From contig NC_018708.1 of the NCBI RefSeq assembly GCF_000302535.1, positions 4,960,001-5,024,000 of the forward strand: a stretch of DNA of 64,000 bases. Direction: 5' to 3'. Of this stretch, positions 35,841 through 45,683 are shown piece by piece. Numbering within the stretch: position 1 is the stretch's first letter; each line of letters begins with the position of its first letter. The translations under genes and the position numbers were made by a program. Source of the stretch: Acidovorax sp. KKS102. GTDB lineage: Bacteria > Pseudomonadota > Gammaproteobacteria > Burkholderiales > Burkholderiaceae_C. The notes below the pieces were generated by a model, which was not told the DNA's origin, did not search any database, and saw only the letters and a program-made list of their open reading frames with translations.

Positions 35841-38240
35841 TCAGTCCAGCAATCGTTCCGGGTTGGCATCCAGCTTAGCCAGGGCATCGCGCGTGGCGCG
35901 CAAGGTGAGGCCTTCCTCATCCTGCGCCACCAGCAGACCGGCCTGCAGGTACGCGGCCAGGCGGCGCAACTGAATCAGGTAGCTGCTGCCATCCACGGCG
36001 GCAAAAAGATGCAACTGCTTGCGCTGACTTTGCCAAGCGTATTGCACCTGAGCCGATGCACCGTTGTGGTCCAGGGTGTACCAGGTACCCGGCTGCAGGT
36101 CTTGCGCCCAGGCCACCATCGCATCGTCCACCGGAGCGCCGTTGTCGGCAATCACGTGGATGGACGAGGCGTCGATGCCCAGCATCATCTCGATGTTGTC
36201 CGCGTTGAGCGGCATGTCGCCCAGCGTGGCGTCACTGATGAAGTCTTCCAGGTTGGCCAGGCGCTTGGCCATGGCGTCGATGTGGGCCTGCGGGATGGAT
36301 GCGGTCTTGGACAGGAAGGCATCGGCCAGGGTGTCCGTCAACACCTTGACCTGCGCATCCTGCGCCTCGCCATTCACCCCCAGCAGGGACAGGCCCTGCC
36401 GCAGGCGCTGCAGCAGCGCCGGAAGGTTCTGGATGACTTGGGCCCGATCGCTGCGGTTGGGCTTGGCGCTGGCGGCCCAGACGAGGTCTGCTGCCGTACG
36501 CTTGAAGGCCACCGTGTCGGCATGTTGGGGGCCATCGCGCACGGCCGACAGCGCGAGCACCTCGGCCCAGGTCTTGAACAGGAACTCGCGGATCTCGTCG
36601 CGCACCGGCATGTCGCGCAACATGGTGCGCAGCTCGATGGTGTACTGGATCGCCAGCGTTTCCCGCTGCTCGACCTGCTGGGCGACGCTCACCAGGCGCG
36701 AGGTCACCTGCTTTTCGGTCAGGAACTTGGCGAGGAATTTCTCGAACTCGTCATAGACCAGCTGAAAGACGCGGCGTCCGGTCTCGGGGTACTGCTCGAT
36801 CACCTGCACCACGCGGCGAATCTCGGCCTCCAGCGCGCTTCCATTGATGGTGGTTGCGTCAAAACCAAGCACACAGGCCCCCATGCGGTCGATCAGCTTG
36901 CGCGCAGGATGGTCGAGGTTGCTGAAGAATTCGGGCTCGGCCAAGGCCACACGCAACACCGGCACCTGCAGCCGGGCAAACCACACTCGTACGGCAGGCG
37001 GTATCCGGTCTTCGGCGAGGATGCTCTGGAACATCAGGGCCACCACCTCAATGATGGCCTTTTCGCCGGAAGTGGTCGCTTTCTTCTTGAGTTCGGTGGA
37101 GCGCTCCCGCACGGCGCCCACCAACTGGACCACGGCGGCAGGGCTGTAGTCTTCCATCAGGGTGGCGACGCCGCTGTAGTAGGTGTCCGCATTCACGCGG
37201 TGCGCCGTGAGTGCATGGGCCAGTGCCGCCGACGCAGGGGGCGCATTCACCATGTCAAAGCCCGTGGCGGGCTGCGTGAGCAGGCGCCGCAGCTGCCCCA
37301 TCACACCCTGCGCGCGCTGGCGTGCGCGGGCCAGGGGCGTCATGCCTGTGGCAAAGGCCGTGGGCATTCCGTGTTGTGGCCGGGGGTAGCCGCCATACCC
37401 GGGGGGCGGCATCTGTGCGCCCGGAGGGCCCATCGGCCGGCCTGCGGCGGGCATGCCAGGCGGTTGCATCCCTCCCCGCGCGGCCATCATGGCCTGGCGG
37501 GTCTGCGCCAGGGCCTGCGAAGCAAGTCCTCCTGAGCCCGAATCGCCCCCGCCACTGCCCGTGGCAGTGCCGCCCTGGGTGCGACGCACCTTGGATTTGA
37601 GATCGGTCTGCGGCGTGATGCCCTGCTCCACGTAGAACACGTTGACCGCCTGGTAGTGCTTTTGCAGCAGGTTCGCCAGTTCGCGCTGCAGGGGGTCCAC
37701 CACGGTCTGCAGGTCCGTGCGGGGCAGGCCCGCCTCCACCCATTGCTCCACCAGCAGCAGGCATACCGTATCGGGTCGGAGAATATCGCTGCTGTCCAGC
37801 TCCTGCCCTTCCAGCGACTGGGTGCGCTGGCGCAAGGTATCAAACTGATGGCTGACCTGCTCGTTCACAGTGAGCGCCATGCGCGAGGCGAGGATCTTGT
37901 TCTCCACCACATCGTCGCTGAGCAGCTCAAACTGACTGAGCCCCCCGCCGCCGCCGGCTGCCAGCTGGCCGCGTGTAGAACTCACATGGGGAGCCAGGGC
38001 CTCTTGCCAGGCCTTGCCGGTGCGCTCTGTCCACGCGGCATGTTTTTGCTGGTACTGCAGCCACGCATCCCGGCGAGACTGCATTTCACGGGCGGTGCCC
38101 GTCTGGTTCATCAATGCGGTAAGGAAGTCCTGGACCGTCTTGTCGAGGTCCGCCAGCCCACCACAGATCCCCTCTACGAACCGCTGGCGCGCCTGGCGGG
38201 CCAGGCGACGTTGCGGAACAGAAGGGGGCGTGGTGTGCAT
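35841..38240 (-). CDS. DUF1631 family protein
   Basis: A 799-residue cytoplasmic protein of the DUF1631 family, common in beta- and gammaproteobacteria and of unknown role. N-terminal and C-terminal parts are helix-rich (NKILASRMALTVNEQVSHQFDTLRQR; ANLEDFISDATLGDMPLNADNIEMMLG). A Gly/Pro/Met-rich linker separates them (about 245-300: MPAAGRPMGPPGAQMPPPGYGGYP). It converges with dprA and lies 17 bases downstream of secF on the same strand. Confidence 0.88.
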   Translation of the reverse strand: MHTTPPSVPQRRLARQARQRFVEGICGGLADLDKTVQDFLTALMNQTGTAREMQSRRDAWLQYQQKHAAWTERTGKAWQEALAPHVSSTRGQLAAGGGGGLSQFELLSDDVVENKILASRMALTVNEQVSHQFDTLRQRTQSLEGQELDSSDILRPDTVCLLLVEQWVEAGLPRTDLQTVVDPLQRELANLLQKHYQAVNVFYVEQGITPQTDLKSKVRRTQGGTATGSGGGDSGSGGLASQALAQTRQAMMAARGGMQPPGMPAAGRPMGPPGAQMPPPGYGGYPRPQHGMPTAFATGMTPLARARQRAQGVMGQLRRLLTQPATGFDMVNAPPASAALAHALTAHRVNADTYYSGVATLMEDYSPAAVVQLVGAVRERSTELKKKATTSGEKAIIEVVALMFQSILAEDRIPPAVRVWFARLQVPVLRVALAEPEFFSNLDHPARKLIDRMGACVLGFDATTINGSALEAEIRRVVQVIEQYPETGRRVFQLVYDEFEKFLAKFLTEKQVTSRLVSVAQQVEQRETLAIQYTIELRTMLRDMPVRDEIREFLFKTWAEVLALSAVRDGPQHADTVAFKRTAADLVWAASAKPNRSDRAQVIQNLPALLQRLRQGLSLLGVNGEAQDAQVKVLTDTLADAFLSKTASIPQAHIDAMAKRLANLEDFISDATLGDMPLNADNIEMMLGIDASSIHVIADNGAPVDDAMVAWAQDLQPGTWYTLDHNGASAQVQYAWQSQRKQLHLFAAVDGSSYLIQLRRLAAYLQAGLLVAQDEEGLTLRATRDALAKLDANPERLLD

Positions 38241-38257
38241 GAACAGATATTAGCGGG

Positions 38258-39208
38258 TCAAACGGTAGCTCCGGCTTGGGGATCGTTGGGATCCCCTTCC
38301 TTTTTGGCGGGCTTGACAAGGTCTTCGCGCTTGACCCCCAGCCACATGGCAATGGCCGCCGCCACGAACACCGAGGAATAGATACCGAACAGGATACCGA
38401 TCGTCAGCGCCAATGCAAAGTAGTGCAAGCTCGGGCCACCGAAGAAGAACATCGACAGCACCATGGCCTCGGTGGAGGCGTGGGTGATGATCGTGCGGCT
38501 CATCGTGCTGGTGATGGCGTGGTCGATGACTTCGTGGGTGGTCATCTTGCGGTACTTGCGGAAGGCCTCGCGGATCCGGTCGAAGATCACGACCGATTCG
38601 TTCACCGAGTAGCCCAGCACCGCGAGCACGCCCGCGAGCACCGACAGCGAGAACTCCCACTGGAAGAACGCAAAGAAGCCCAGGATGATCACCACGTCGT
38701 GCAGGTTGGCGATGATGGCCGCCACGCCGAACTTCCACTCGAAGCGGAAGGCCAGGTAAATCACGATGCCCACGACCACCATGGCCAGGGCCATCAGGCC
38801 GCCGTGCACCAGTTCCTCGCCCACCTGCGGGCCCACAAACTCGGTACGGCGCAGAGTGACTTCAGGGTCTGCCGCTTTCAGGGCGCCCAGCACCTGCTCG
38901 CTTTGCTGCGCGGACGTCACGCCCTTTTGCACGGGCAGGCGGATCATCACGTCGCGCGAGGTGCCAAAGTTCTGCACCTGCACGTCGGGGTAACCCAGAG
39001 CAGACACGGTGTCGCGGACCTTGGCCAGTTCGGCGGGCTGGCTGTAGGCCACTTCCATCACGGTGCCGCCCGTGAACTCCACCGACAGGTGCAGGCCACG
39101 CGTGAGCAGGAAGAACACCGCCAGGGCAAAGGTGATGAAGGAGATCGCGTTGAAGACCAACGCGTGCTTCATGAAAGGGATGTCTTTGCGGATACGGAAA
39201 AACTCCAT
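38258..39208 (-). CDS. secF: Protein translocase subunit SecF
   Basis: A 316-residue inner-membrane protein with six hydrophobic helices and one periplasmic domain, an RND-superfamily partner of SecD that uses the proton gradient to assist late protein export. FTGGTVMEVAYS, ALGYPDVQVQNFG, LAGVLAVLGYSVNESVVIFDRIRE and AMVLSMFFFGGP are family-typical. It follows secD by 92 bases, which contain a stem-loop. Confidence 0.97.
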   Translation of the reverse strand: MEFFRIRKDIPFMKHALVFNAISFITFALAVFFLLTRGLHLSVEFTGGTVMEVAYSQPAELAKVRDTVSALGYPDVQVQNFGTSRDVMIRLPVQKGVTSAQQSEQVLGALKAADPEVTLRRTEFVGPQVGEELVHGGLMALAMVVVGIVIYLAFRFEWKFGVAAIIANLHDVVIILGFFAFFQWEFSLSVLAGVLAVLGYSVNESVVIFDRIREAFRKYRKMTTHEVIDHAITSTMSRTIITHASTEAMVLSMFFFGGPSLHYFALALTIGILFGIYSSVFVAAAIAMWLGVKREDLVKPAKKEGDPNDPQAGATV

Positions 39209-39245
39209 GATTCCTATTCCTTCGTTGGAGTTTTCAGAGAAAGCT

Positions 39246-39266
39246 CATGTGCGCAACGCGCACGTG
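39246..39266 (-). other. Stem-loop between secD and secF
   Basis: CATGTGCG-N5-CGCACGTG is an eight-pair stem (one G-T pair) in the secD-secF gap. It lacks a U-run, so it may adjust relative subunit expression or protect mRNA. Confidence 0.4.
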
Positions 39267-39300
39267 ATGCTGGAACTACGAATTCCATGGTCTTCCTCCT

Positions 39301-41184
39301 TCAGTTCGTCTTGGCCACAGCGCTGTCGGGCTCAGGCTTCCACACCTGACCGATGGCGACGCTCTTGAGCTTCTTCTTGCGGCCGTACCACAGGTTCACG
39401 AGACCCCGTGAGAAGAACACGGCCGAGAACATGCTGGTCAGGATGCCGATGCAGTGCACCACCGCAAAGCCGCGCACCGGGCCAGAGCCGAAGGCCAGCA
39501 GCGCCAGGCCCGCAATCAGGGTGGTCACGTTCGAGTCCAGGATGGTGGCCCAGGCACGCTCGTACCCCGCGTGGATGGCTGCCTGGGGCGATACCCCGGC
39601 GCGCAATTCCTCGCGGATGCGCTCGTTGATCAGCACGTTGGAGTCGATGGCCACACCCAGCGCCAGCGCCATGGCCGCAATGCCGGGCAAGGTCAGCGTG
39701 GCCTGCAGCATGGACAAGATGGCCAGCAGCAGCAGCACGTTCACCGCCAGCGAGACGGTGGAGAAAATGCCGAACAGTGCGTAGTAGATGCACATGAACA
39801 CTGCAATGGCCACCATGCCCCAGACCACGCTGTGGATGCCGCGCTCGATGTTGTCGGCGCCCAGGCTCGGGCCGATGGTGTATTCCTCGATGATTTCCAT
39901 GGGCGCGGCCAGCGAGCCGGCGCGCAGCAGCAGGGCGGTGTCATTGGCCTCGGCCGTGGTCATGCGGCCCGAGATCTGCACGCGGCCGCCACCGATTTCG
40001 GAGCGGATCACAGGTGCCGTAACCACCTCGCCCTTGCCCTTTTCGAACAGCACGATGGCCATGCGCTTGCCCACGTTTTCGCGCGTGATGTCCTTGAAGA
40101 TGCGGGAGCCCTTGGCGTCCAGCGTCAGATTGACGGTGGGCTCTTGGGTCTGGCCGTCAAAGCCCGGCTGCGCATCGGTCAGGTTTTCGCCGGTCAGGAT
40201 GACCTGCTTCTTGACGATGACGGGCTGGCCGTTGCGTTCCAGGTAGCGCTCGGAGCCGAAGGGCACGGGGCCACGGCCTGTCTCTGCCGAGCGAGCTTCG
40301 GTGCCTTCGTCCACCATGCGCACTTCCAGCGTGGCCGTGCGGCCCAGGATGTCCTTGGCCTTGGCGGTGTCCTGCACGCCGGGCAGCTGCACCACGATGC
40401 GGTCCAGGCCCTGCTGCTGGATCACGGGCTCGGCCACGCCCAGCTCGTTAATGCGATTGTGCAGCGTGACCATGTTCTGCTTGAGCGCCTGCTCCTGCAC
40501 CCGGCGCGTGGCTTCGGGCTTGATCGATGCACGCAGCTTGAATTCGGTGCCTTCGGGCGTGGTAGTGACCTGCAGATCGGCGAACTGGTCGGCGATCAGG
40601 TTGCGCGCGGCCGTGGCCGTGGCTTCATCGCGCACCTTGATGTCGATGGATTGGCCGTCGCGGCTGATGCCGCCATGGCGGATGTTCTTGTCGCGCAGTG
40701 CGGTGCGGATGTCACCCGCATAGGACTCCGCCTTCTTGGTCAGCGCCGCCTGCATGTCCACCTGCAGCATGAAGTGCACGCCGCCGCGCAGGTCCAGCCC
40801 CAGGTACATCGGATTGGCGTGCAGGGCCTTGAGCCACAACGGCGAGCGCGACACCAGGTTGAGGGCCACGATGTAGGACGGGTCGTTGGCGTCGGGCACC
40901 AGCGCCTTCTGGATGGCGTCCTTCGCCTTGAGCTGGGTGTCGGGCGTGTCAAAACGCGCGCGCACCGAGTTGCCCTCCAGCGCCACAAAGTCGGGCGTCA
41001 CGCCGGCGGCCTTGAGGGCTTCTTCCACCCGCTGCTGCACGGCGGTGTCCACCTTGATGGTGGCCTTGGCCGACGACACCTGCACGGCAGGCGCCTCGCC
41101 AAAGAAATTGGGCAGGGTGTACAAGGCCCCTACCAGCAGCACGATCACCAGGATCGCGTACTTCCAGACCGGATAACGGTTCAT
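39301..41184 (-). CDS. secD: Protein translocase subunit SecD
   Basis: A 627-residue inner-membrane protein with one N-terminal helix, a large periplasmic region (P1), and five C-terminal helices. LGLDLRGGVHFMLQVD, NRINELGVAEPVIQQQG..IVVQLPGVQDTAKAKDILG and ALGVAIDSNVLINERIREE are SecD landmarks. It drives the periplasmic pulling step of Sec export with SecF and YajC. The gene order yajC-secD-secF is the usual one. Confidence 0.98.
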   Translation of the reverse strand: MNRYPVWKYAILVIVLLVGALYTLPNFFGEAPAVQVSSAKATIKVDTAVQQRVEEALKAAGVTPDFVALEGNSVRARFDTPDTQLKAKDAIQKALVPDANDPSYIVALNLVSRSPLWLKALHANPMYLGLDLRGGVHFMLQVDMQAALTKKAESYAGDIRTALRDKNIRHGGISRDGQSIDIKVRDEATATAARNLIADQFADLQVTTTPEGTEFKLRASIKPEATRRVQEQALKQNMVTLHNRINELGVAEPVIQQQGLDRIVVQLPGVQDTAKAKDILGRTATLEVRMVDEGTEARSAETGRGPVPFGSERYLERNGQPVIVKKQVILTGENLTDAQPGFDGQTQEPTVNLTLDAKGSRIFKDITRENVGKRMAIVLFEKGKGEVVTAPVIRSEIGGGRVQISGRMTTAEANDTALLLRAGSLAAPMEIIEEYTIGPSLGADNIERGIHSVVWGMVAIAVFMCIYYALFGIFSTVSLAVNVLLLLAILSMLQATLTLPGIAAMALALGVAIDSNVLINERIREELRAGVSPQAAIHAGYERAWATILDSNVTTLIAGLALLAFGSGPVRGFAVVHCIGILTSMFSAVFFSRGLVNLWYGRKKKLKSVAIGQVWKPEPDSAVAKTN

Positions 41185-41289
41185 GATCGCGCTCTCACCT
41201 CGGTTGTGCTGACGCCCTACGCGCCAGCGCCCCCTGCCCCCGCGCCCGGCCCAGCCGGGGCGCGCAGCGCCTCAGGGGATGTTCACGGA

Positions 41290-41625
41290 TTACTTGACGG
41301 AGCCCTTGGGCAACACCTGCACCACAGCGCTGCGCTGCATTTGCACTTCCACGCCGCTGGCGATCTCGATGTGCAGGAAACCTTCGGACAGGCGCGTGAC
41401 CTTGCCGACGATGCCACCGGCGGTAGCCACTTCATCGCCCTTGGCGATGGCGTCGATCATGGCGCGGTGTTCTTTCTGGCGCTTCATCTGGGGGCGGATC
41501 ATGACGAAGTACAGCACCACAAACATGAGCACCAGGGGCAGCATGCCGGTCAGGGAGGACATGATGTCACCGCCGCCAGCGGCTGCGGCAGGTGCGGTTT
41601 GGGCGAAAGCGGAAGAAATAAACAC
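41290..41625 (-). CDS. yajC: Preprotein translocase subunit YajC
   Basis: A 111-residue small inner-membrane protein with a single helix (MLPLVLMFVVLYFVMIRP) followed by a conserved cytoplasmic domain (KGDEVATAGGIVGKVTRL). I chose the GTG at 41625, giving the usual FISSAFAQ start; GGAG lies eight bases upstream of it. An in-frame start at 41652 would add nine residues before the normal N-terminus. Confidence 0.93.
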   Translation of the reverse strand: MFISSAFAQTAPAAAAGGGDIMSSLTGMLPLVLMFVVLYFVMIRPQMKRQKEHRAMIDAIAKGDEVATAGGIVGKVTRLSEGFLHIEIASGVEVQMQRSAVVQVLPKGSVK

Positions 41626-41710
41626 GGACTGGACTCCACAACGGATGGTCAAAATTCACACAACCCGCCCACACCAAGCGCCAAAGCGCCCACCGAGGGC
41701 AGAACAGGGC

Positions 41711-41740
41711 ATTGTATGCGGCGCTTCGGGCGCCGCCCAA
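41711..41740 (-). promoter_or_regulatory. Promoter candidate for yajC-secD-secF
   Basis: On the minus strand TTGGGC, 18-base spacer, TACAAT, ending 86 bases upstream of the yajC GTG. The spacer holds a perfect hairpin, GCGGCGC-TTCGG-GCGCCGC (41718-41736 in + coordinates). Confidence 0.5.
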
Positions 41741-41810
41741 GGGGGAAGACCCAAGCATGCAGCGGGTGTTTGCCGCCAGCAGGGCCCGCAAGGGCTCGCC
41801 CACGGAAATA

Positions 41811-41870
41811 CAAGCCAAAAACGGCTGATGCGCTAGGGATTCATGCCTCGATAGCTACACTATTAATAGC
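41811..41870 (+). repeat. Dispersed 60-bp repeat, copy R8
   Basis: CAAGCCAAAAACGGC, GATGCGCTAGGGATTCATGCC, then GATAGCTACACTATTAATAGC. It is directly joined to the terminator of the downstream oxidoreductase gene. Confidence 0.75.
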
Positions 41871-41896
41871 AAAAGCCCGCACAGGTGCGGGCTTTT
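41871..41896 (-). terminator. Bidirectional-looking terminator of the oxidoreductase gene
   Basis: AAAA-GCCCGCA-CAGG-TGCGGGC-TTTT, seven-pair stem with a T-run on either strand, 30 bases past the minus-strand stop of the indolepyruvate oxidoreductase gene. Confidence 0.8.
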
Positions 41897-41925
41897 GTGG
41901 GAGATACTGACGGCAGAAGGACCGA

Positions 41926-44900
41926 TCAGGCGACCTGACGCTGGACCGGGGCGCCTGCGCGCCACTGGGCCATCAGGCCGTCCCACTTGGGACGCGCTGC
42001 CTTCAGGTGCCGCTCCTTCACGTGGCCATAACCCCGGATCTCTTCGGGGATGCGGGCAATTTCCACCGCCAGGGCCAGGTTGTCGGCGCTCAGGCGGGCC
42101 AGCAGTTCGTCGATGCAGGCGCGGTATTCGGCGATCAGTGCGCGCTCCATGCGGCGCTCCTCGGTCTTGCCGAAAATGTCCAGCGCCGTGCCGCGCAGCC
42201 CCTTCATCTTGGCCAGCACGCCGAAGGCGCTGCGCATCCAGGGGCCGAACGGCTGCTTGACCAGCTCGCCCTTGGCGTTCTTCTTGGCGGTCAAGGGTGG
42301 TGCCAGGTGGTGCACCAGCTTGTAGTCGCCTTCAAACATGTTGGCGATCTTGTCCGTGAAGGCCTTGTCGGTATGCAGGCGCGCCACCTCGTACTCGTCC
42401 TTGTAGGCCATGAGCTTGAACAGGTAGCGGGCCACGGCCTCGGACAACTTCGTGCTGGTGCCCAGCTTCGCTTCCGCTGCCTTCACCTTTTCGACGAAGG
42501 CCTGGTACTCAGAGGCGTAGGCCGCGTTCTGGTAACCGGTCAGGAACTCCACACGCTTGGCCACCATCTCGGCCAGCGAAGGCTTCTTGACGAACTGAAT
42601 CACTTGCGCGGCCTGGAACAGCGCCTGCACGGCCGCGAGGTCGTGCGCGCAGCGGCGGCCCCATTCAAAGGCGGCCTTGTTGTTCTCGACCTGCACGCCG
42701 TTCAATTCCATGGCGCGCATCAGCGATGCGTAGGTGAGCGGCACGCGGCCCTTTTGCCAGGCGTAGCCCAGCATCAGCGGGTTGGTGTAGATGCTGTCGC
42801 CCAGCAACTGGGTGGCCACCTGCTCGGCATCAAAGCTGCCCACACCGCCTGCGCCCACGGCCGCGCTGATGGCCGCATCGCAGTTGCCGCCGGGGAACTG
42901 CCAGTCGGGGTTGTTCACAAACGCCGCCGTGGGCGTGCCGTGCGTGTTCAGCGCCACAAAAGTGCGGCCGGGCTGCATGACGGCCAGGGTGTACTTGTGC
43001 GCAGCCACGATGGAATCGCAGCCGATCACCAGGTCGGCCTTGGCGGTATCGACCTTGGTGGTGTAGATGGCGTCGGGCCGGTTGGCGATCTGGATGTGGC
43101 TCCAGGTGGCGCCGCCCTTTTGTGCCAGGCCGCCGGCGTCCTGCGTGATGACGCCCTTGCCGTCCAGGTGCGCGGCCATGCCCAGCAGCGAGCCGATGGT
43201 GATCACGCCCGTGCCGCCCACGCCCCCCACCACGATGCCCCAGGCGGTTTCGGCCACAGGCAGCACAGGCTCAGGAATGGACGGCAGCGCCGACAGGTCG
43301 CCCTTCTTTTCCTTCTTGGGCTTTTTCAGCTGGCCGCCTTCCACCGTTACAAAGCTGGGGCAGAAGCCGTTGACGCACGAGTAGTCCTTGTTGCAGGTGC
43401 TCTGGTTGATGCGGCGCTTGCGGCCGAATTCCGTCTCCACCGGCTCCACGCTCAGGCAGTTCGACTTGGTCGAGCAGTCGCCGCAGCCCTCGCACACCAA
43501 CTCGTTGATCACCACGGTCTTGTCGGGCGTGGCCAGCTTGCCGCGCTTGCGACGGCGGCGTTTTTCCGTCGCACAGGTCTGGTCGTAAATGATGGCCGTG
43601 CAGCCCTTGATCTCGCGGAACTGGCGCTGGATGGTGTCCAGCTCGTCGCGGTGGTGCACCGTCACGCCGTCGGCCAGCGCGACGCCGTCGTACTTGTGCG
43701 GCTCGTCCGTCACGATCACCAGCTTGGCCACGCCTTCGGCCTTCAGGCTGTTCATGATCTGCAGCACGCTGTGGCCCTCGGGCCGCTCGCCCACCTGCTG
43801 GCCACCGGTCATGGCCACCGCATCGTTGTAGAGCACCTTGTAGGTGATGTTCACCCCCGCCGCAATGCTCTGGCGGATGGCCAGCAGGCCGCTGTGGAAG
43901 TAGGTGCCGTCGCCCAGGTTGGCAAAGATGTGCGCGTCGGTGGTAAAGGGCTGCTGACCGACCCAGGTCACGCCCTCGCCACCCATCTGCGTGAAGGTGC
44001 TGGTGCGGCGGTCGGGCATCCAGTTGACCATGTAGTGGCAGCCAATGCCCGCCACAGCGCGCGAGCCTTCGGGCACGCGGGTGCTGGTGTTGTGGGGGCA
44101 GCCGCTGCAGAACCACGGGGCGCGTTCGCCCGTGTCCACCTTCAGCTCCGTCATCGCGCGCTCGCTGGCCTCGATGATGGCCAGGCGCGCTTCCATGCGG
44201 GCCACGATGTCAGAGGGAACGCCCAGCTTCTTCAGGCGCTTGGCAATCGCCTTGGCGATGATGGCGGGCGTGAGGTCGGCCTTGGCGCGCAGCAGCCAGT
44301 TCTGGCTGGGGTTCGGCATGCTCCATTCGCCGCCCGTGGCGTCGCCCTCCGGCTCGTCGAACTTGCCCAGCACGTTGGGACGCACATCGGGGCGCCAGTT
44401 GTACAGCTCTTCCTTGAGCTGGTATTCGATGACCTGGCGTTTTTCTTCCACCACCAGAATCTCTTGCAGGCCTTGCGCAAAGTCGCGGGTGATGGTGGCT
44501 TCGAGCGGCCACACCACATTGACCTTGTGCACGCGGATGCCCAGCTGGCGGCAGGTGTCGTCATCCAAGCCCAGGTCTACCAGCGCCTGCCGGGTGTCGT
44601 TGTAGGCCTTGCCGCTGGCGATGATGCCGAAGCGATCTTGTTTGCCTTCGATGACGTTGTAGTTGAGCTTGTTGGCGCGGATGTACGCCAGGGCCGCGTA
44701 CCACTTGTAGTCCATGAGGCGCGCTTCCTGCTCCAGCGGTGCGTCGGGCCAGCGGATGTGCAGGCCGCCGGGCGGCATCACGAAGTCGTCGGGCAGGATG
44801 ATCTTGACCCGGTCGGGGTCGATATTGATGCTGCTGGACGACTCCACCACCTCCTGGATGGTCTTCATGCCCGACCACACGCCGGAGAAGCGGCTCATGG

Positions 44901-45495
44901 CAAACGCGTGCAGGCCCATGTCCAAAATTTCCTGCACGCTGCTCGGGAAGAACACCGGCGTGCCGCAGGCCTTGAAGATGTGGTCGCTCTGGTGCGCGGC
45001 CGTGCTGCTCTTGCTGATGTGGTCGTCGCCCGCAATGGCGATCACGCCGCCATGCTTGGCGGTACCCGCCATGTTGGCGTGCTTGAACACGTCGGAGCAG
45101 CGGTCCACACCCGGGCCCTTGCCATACCAGATGCCGAACACGCCATCGAACTTCTTACTTTGGGGGTACAGGTCCAGCTGCTGCGTGCCCCAGACGGCCG
45201 TGGCGCCCAGCTCTTCATTCACGCCGGGCTGGAAGACGATGTTGTTGCCCGCCAGGTGCTTCTTGGCTGCCCACAGCGCCTGGTCATATGTGCCCAGGGG
45301 CGAGCCCCGGTAGCCGCTGATGAAACCCGCCGTGTTGAGCCCCGCCGCCGCATCGCGCTGGCGCTGCAGCATGGGCAGGCGCACCAGGGCTTGCACACCG
45401 CTCATGAAGGCGCGGCCTTCGCCCAGGGTGTATTTGTCGTCCAGAGTGACCGTCTCTAGCGCTTTGCGGATGGACTCGGGCAGGGGGGCGTTCAT
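41926..45495 (-). CDS. Indolepyruvate ferredoxin oxidoreductase, fused alpha-gamma-type
   Basis: A 1189-residue cytoplasmic 2-oxoacid:acceptor oxidoreductase with the pyrimidine-binding and TPP-binding modules (GDGTYFHSG, NDAVAMTGGQ) fused to a C-terminal gamma module (VVGGVGGTGVITIG). It has a cysteine cluster (CEGCGDCSTKSNC, about 710-722) for an iron-sulphur centre, and an upstream CSGCPHNTSTRVPEG. It decarboxylates aryl or branched 2-oxoacids from transaminated amino acids to acyl-CoA. GGAG precedes the ATG. The Lrp-type gene is divergent. Confidence 0.93.
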   Translation of the reverse strand: MNAPLPESIRKALETVTLDDKYTLGEGRAFMSGVQALVRLPMLQRQRDAAAGLNTAGFISGYRGSPLGTYDQALWAAKKHLAGNNIVFQPGVNEELGATAVWGTQQLDLYPQSKKFDGVFGIWYGKGPGVDRCSDVFKHANMAGTAKHGGVIAIAGDDHISKSSTAAHQSDHIFKACGTPVFFPSSVQEILDMGLHAFAMSRFSGVWSGMKTIQEVVESSSSINIDPDRVKIILPDDFVMPPGGLHIRWPDAPLEQEARLMDYKWYAALAYIRANKLNYNVIEGKQDRFGIIASGKAYNDTRQALVDLGLDDDTCRQLGIRVHKVNVVWPLEATITRDFAQGLQEILVVEEKRQVIEYQLKEELYNWRPDVRPNVLGKFDEPEGDATGGEWSMPNPSQNWLLRAKADLTPAIIAKAIAKRLKKLGVPSDIVARMEARLAIIEASERAMTELKVDTGERAPWFCSGCPHNTSTRVPEGSRAVAGIGCHYMVNWMPDRRTSTFTQMGGEGVTWVGQQPFTTDAHIFANLGDGTYFHSGLLAIRQSIAAGVNITYKVLYNDAVAMTGGQQVGERPEGHSVLQIMNSLKAEGVAKLVIVTDEPHKYDGVALADGVTVHHRDELDTIQRQFREIKGCTAIIYDQTCATEKRRRRKRGKLATPDKTVVINELVCEGCGDCSTKSNCLSVEPVETEFGRKRRINQSTCNKDYSCVNGFCPSFVTVEGGQLKKPKKEKKGDLSALPSIPEPVLPVAETAWGIVVGGVGGTGVITIGSLLGMAAHLDGKGVITQDAGGLAQKGGATWSHIQIANRPDAIYTTKVDTAKADLVIGCDSIVAAHKYTLAVMQPGRTFVALNTHGTPTAAFVNNPDWQFPGGNCDAAISAAVGAGGVGSFDAEQVATQLLGDSIYTNPLMLGYAWQKGRVPLTYASLMRAMELNGVQVENNKAAFEWGRRCAHDLAAVQALFQAAQVIQFVKKPSLAEMVAKRVEFLTGYQNAAYASEYQAFVEKVKAAEAKLGTSTKLSEAVARYLFKLMAYKDEYEVARLHTDKAFTDKIANMFEGDYKLVHHLAPPLTAKKNAKGELVKQPFGPWMRSAFGVLAKMKGLRGTALDIFGKTEERRMERALIAEYRACIDELLARLSADNLALAVEIARIPEEIRGYGHVKERHLKAARPKWDGLMAQWRAGAPVQRQVA

Positions 45496-45622
45496 GGCTA
45501 TGTCTCCAGTGGCTTTTGTGGGGTCCGCGCCTTGTGGGCACGCTGGGGGAGCACCATGCAGCCCGTTTAGGGCTGCGGCACTAATCTGCGGGTAAGTGTA
45601 TGTCTGCGCCGCTGATATGTCT

Positions 45623-45669
45623 TTGCGTTCTGTGCCGTGTTTAGGCTATTCTGAGAAAGGATCTTTCTC
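45623..45669 (+). promoter_or_regulatory. Promoter plus palindrome for the Lrp gene
   Basis: TTGCGT (45623-45628), 18-base spacer, TATTCT (45647-45652), then a perfect palindrome, GAGAAAG-GAT-CTTTCTC (45653-45669), just past the -10, where Lrp binding would repress its own gene. Confidence 0.5.
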
Positions 45670-45683
45670 TTTTCAGCCGATTT

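Noticed and set aside
39454-41910. 818-codon + strand frame
   Set aside because: Antisense to secD and yajC, His/Gln/Gly-rich, no family. A shadow of real coding.
42007-45459. Long open frame (1150 codons) on the + strand
   Set aside because: It is antisense to the indolepyruvate oxidoreductase gene and is a GC-codon mirror: low complexity, His/Ala/Gly-rich and no recognised domain.
45440-45460. TCTAGCGCTTTG near the start of the oxidoreductase gene as a reverse repeat copy
   Set aside because: Only the eight-base core is shared; no other block of the repeat is present.
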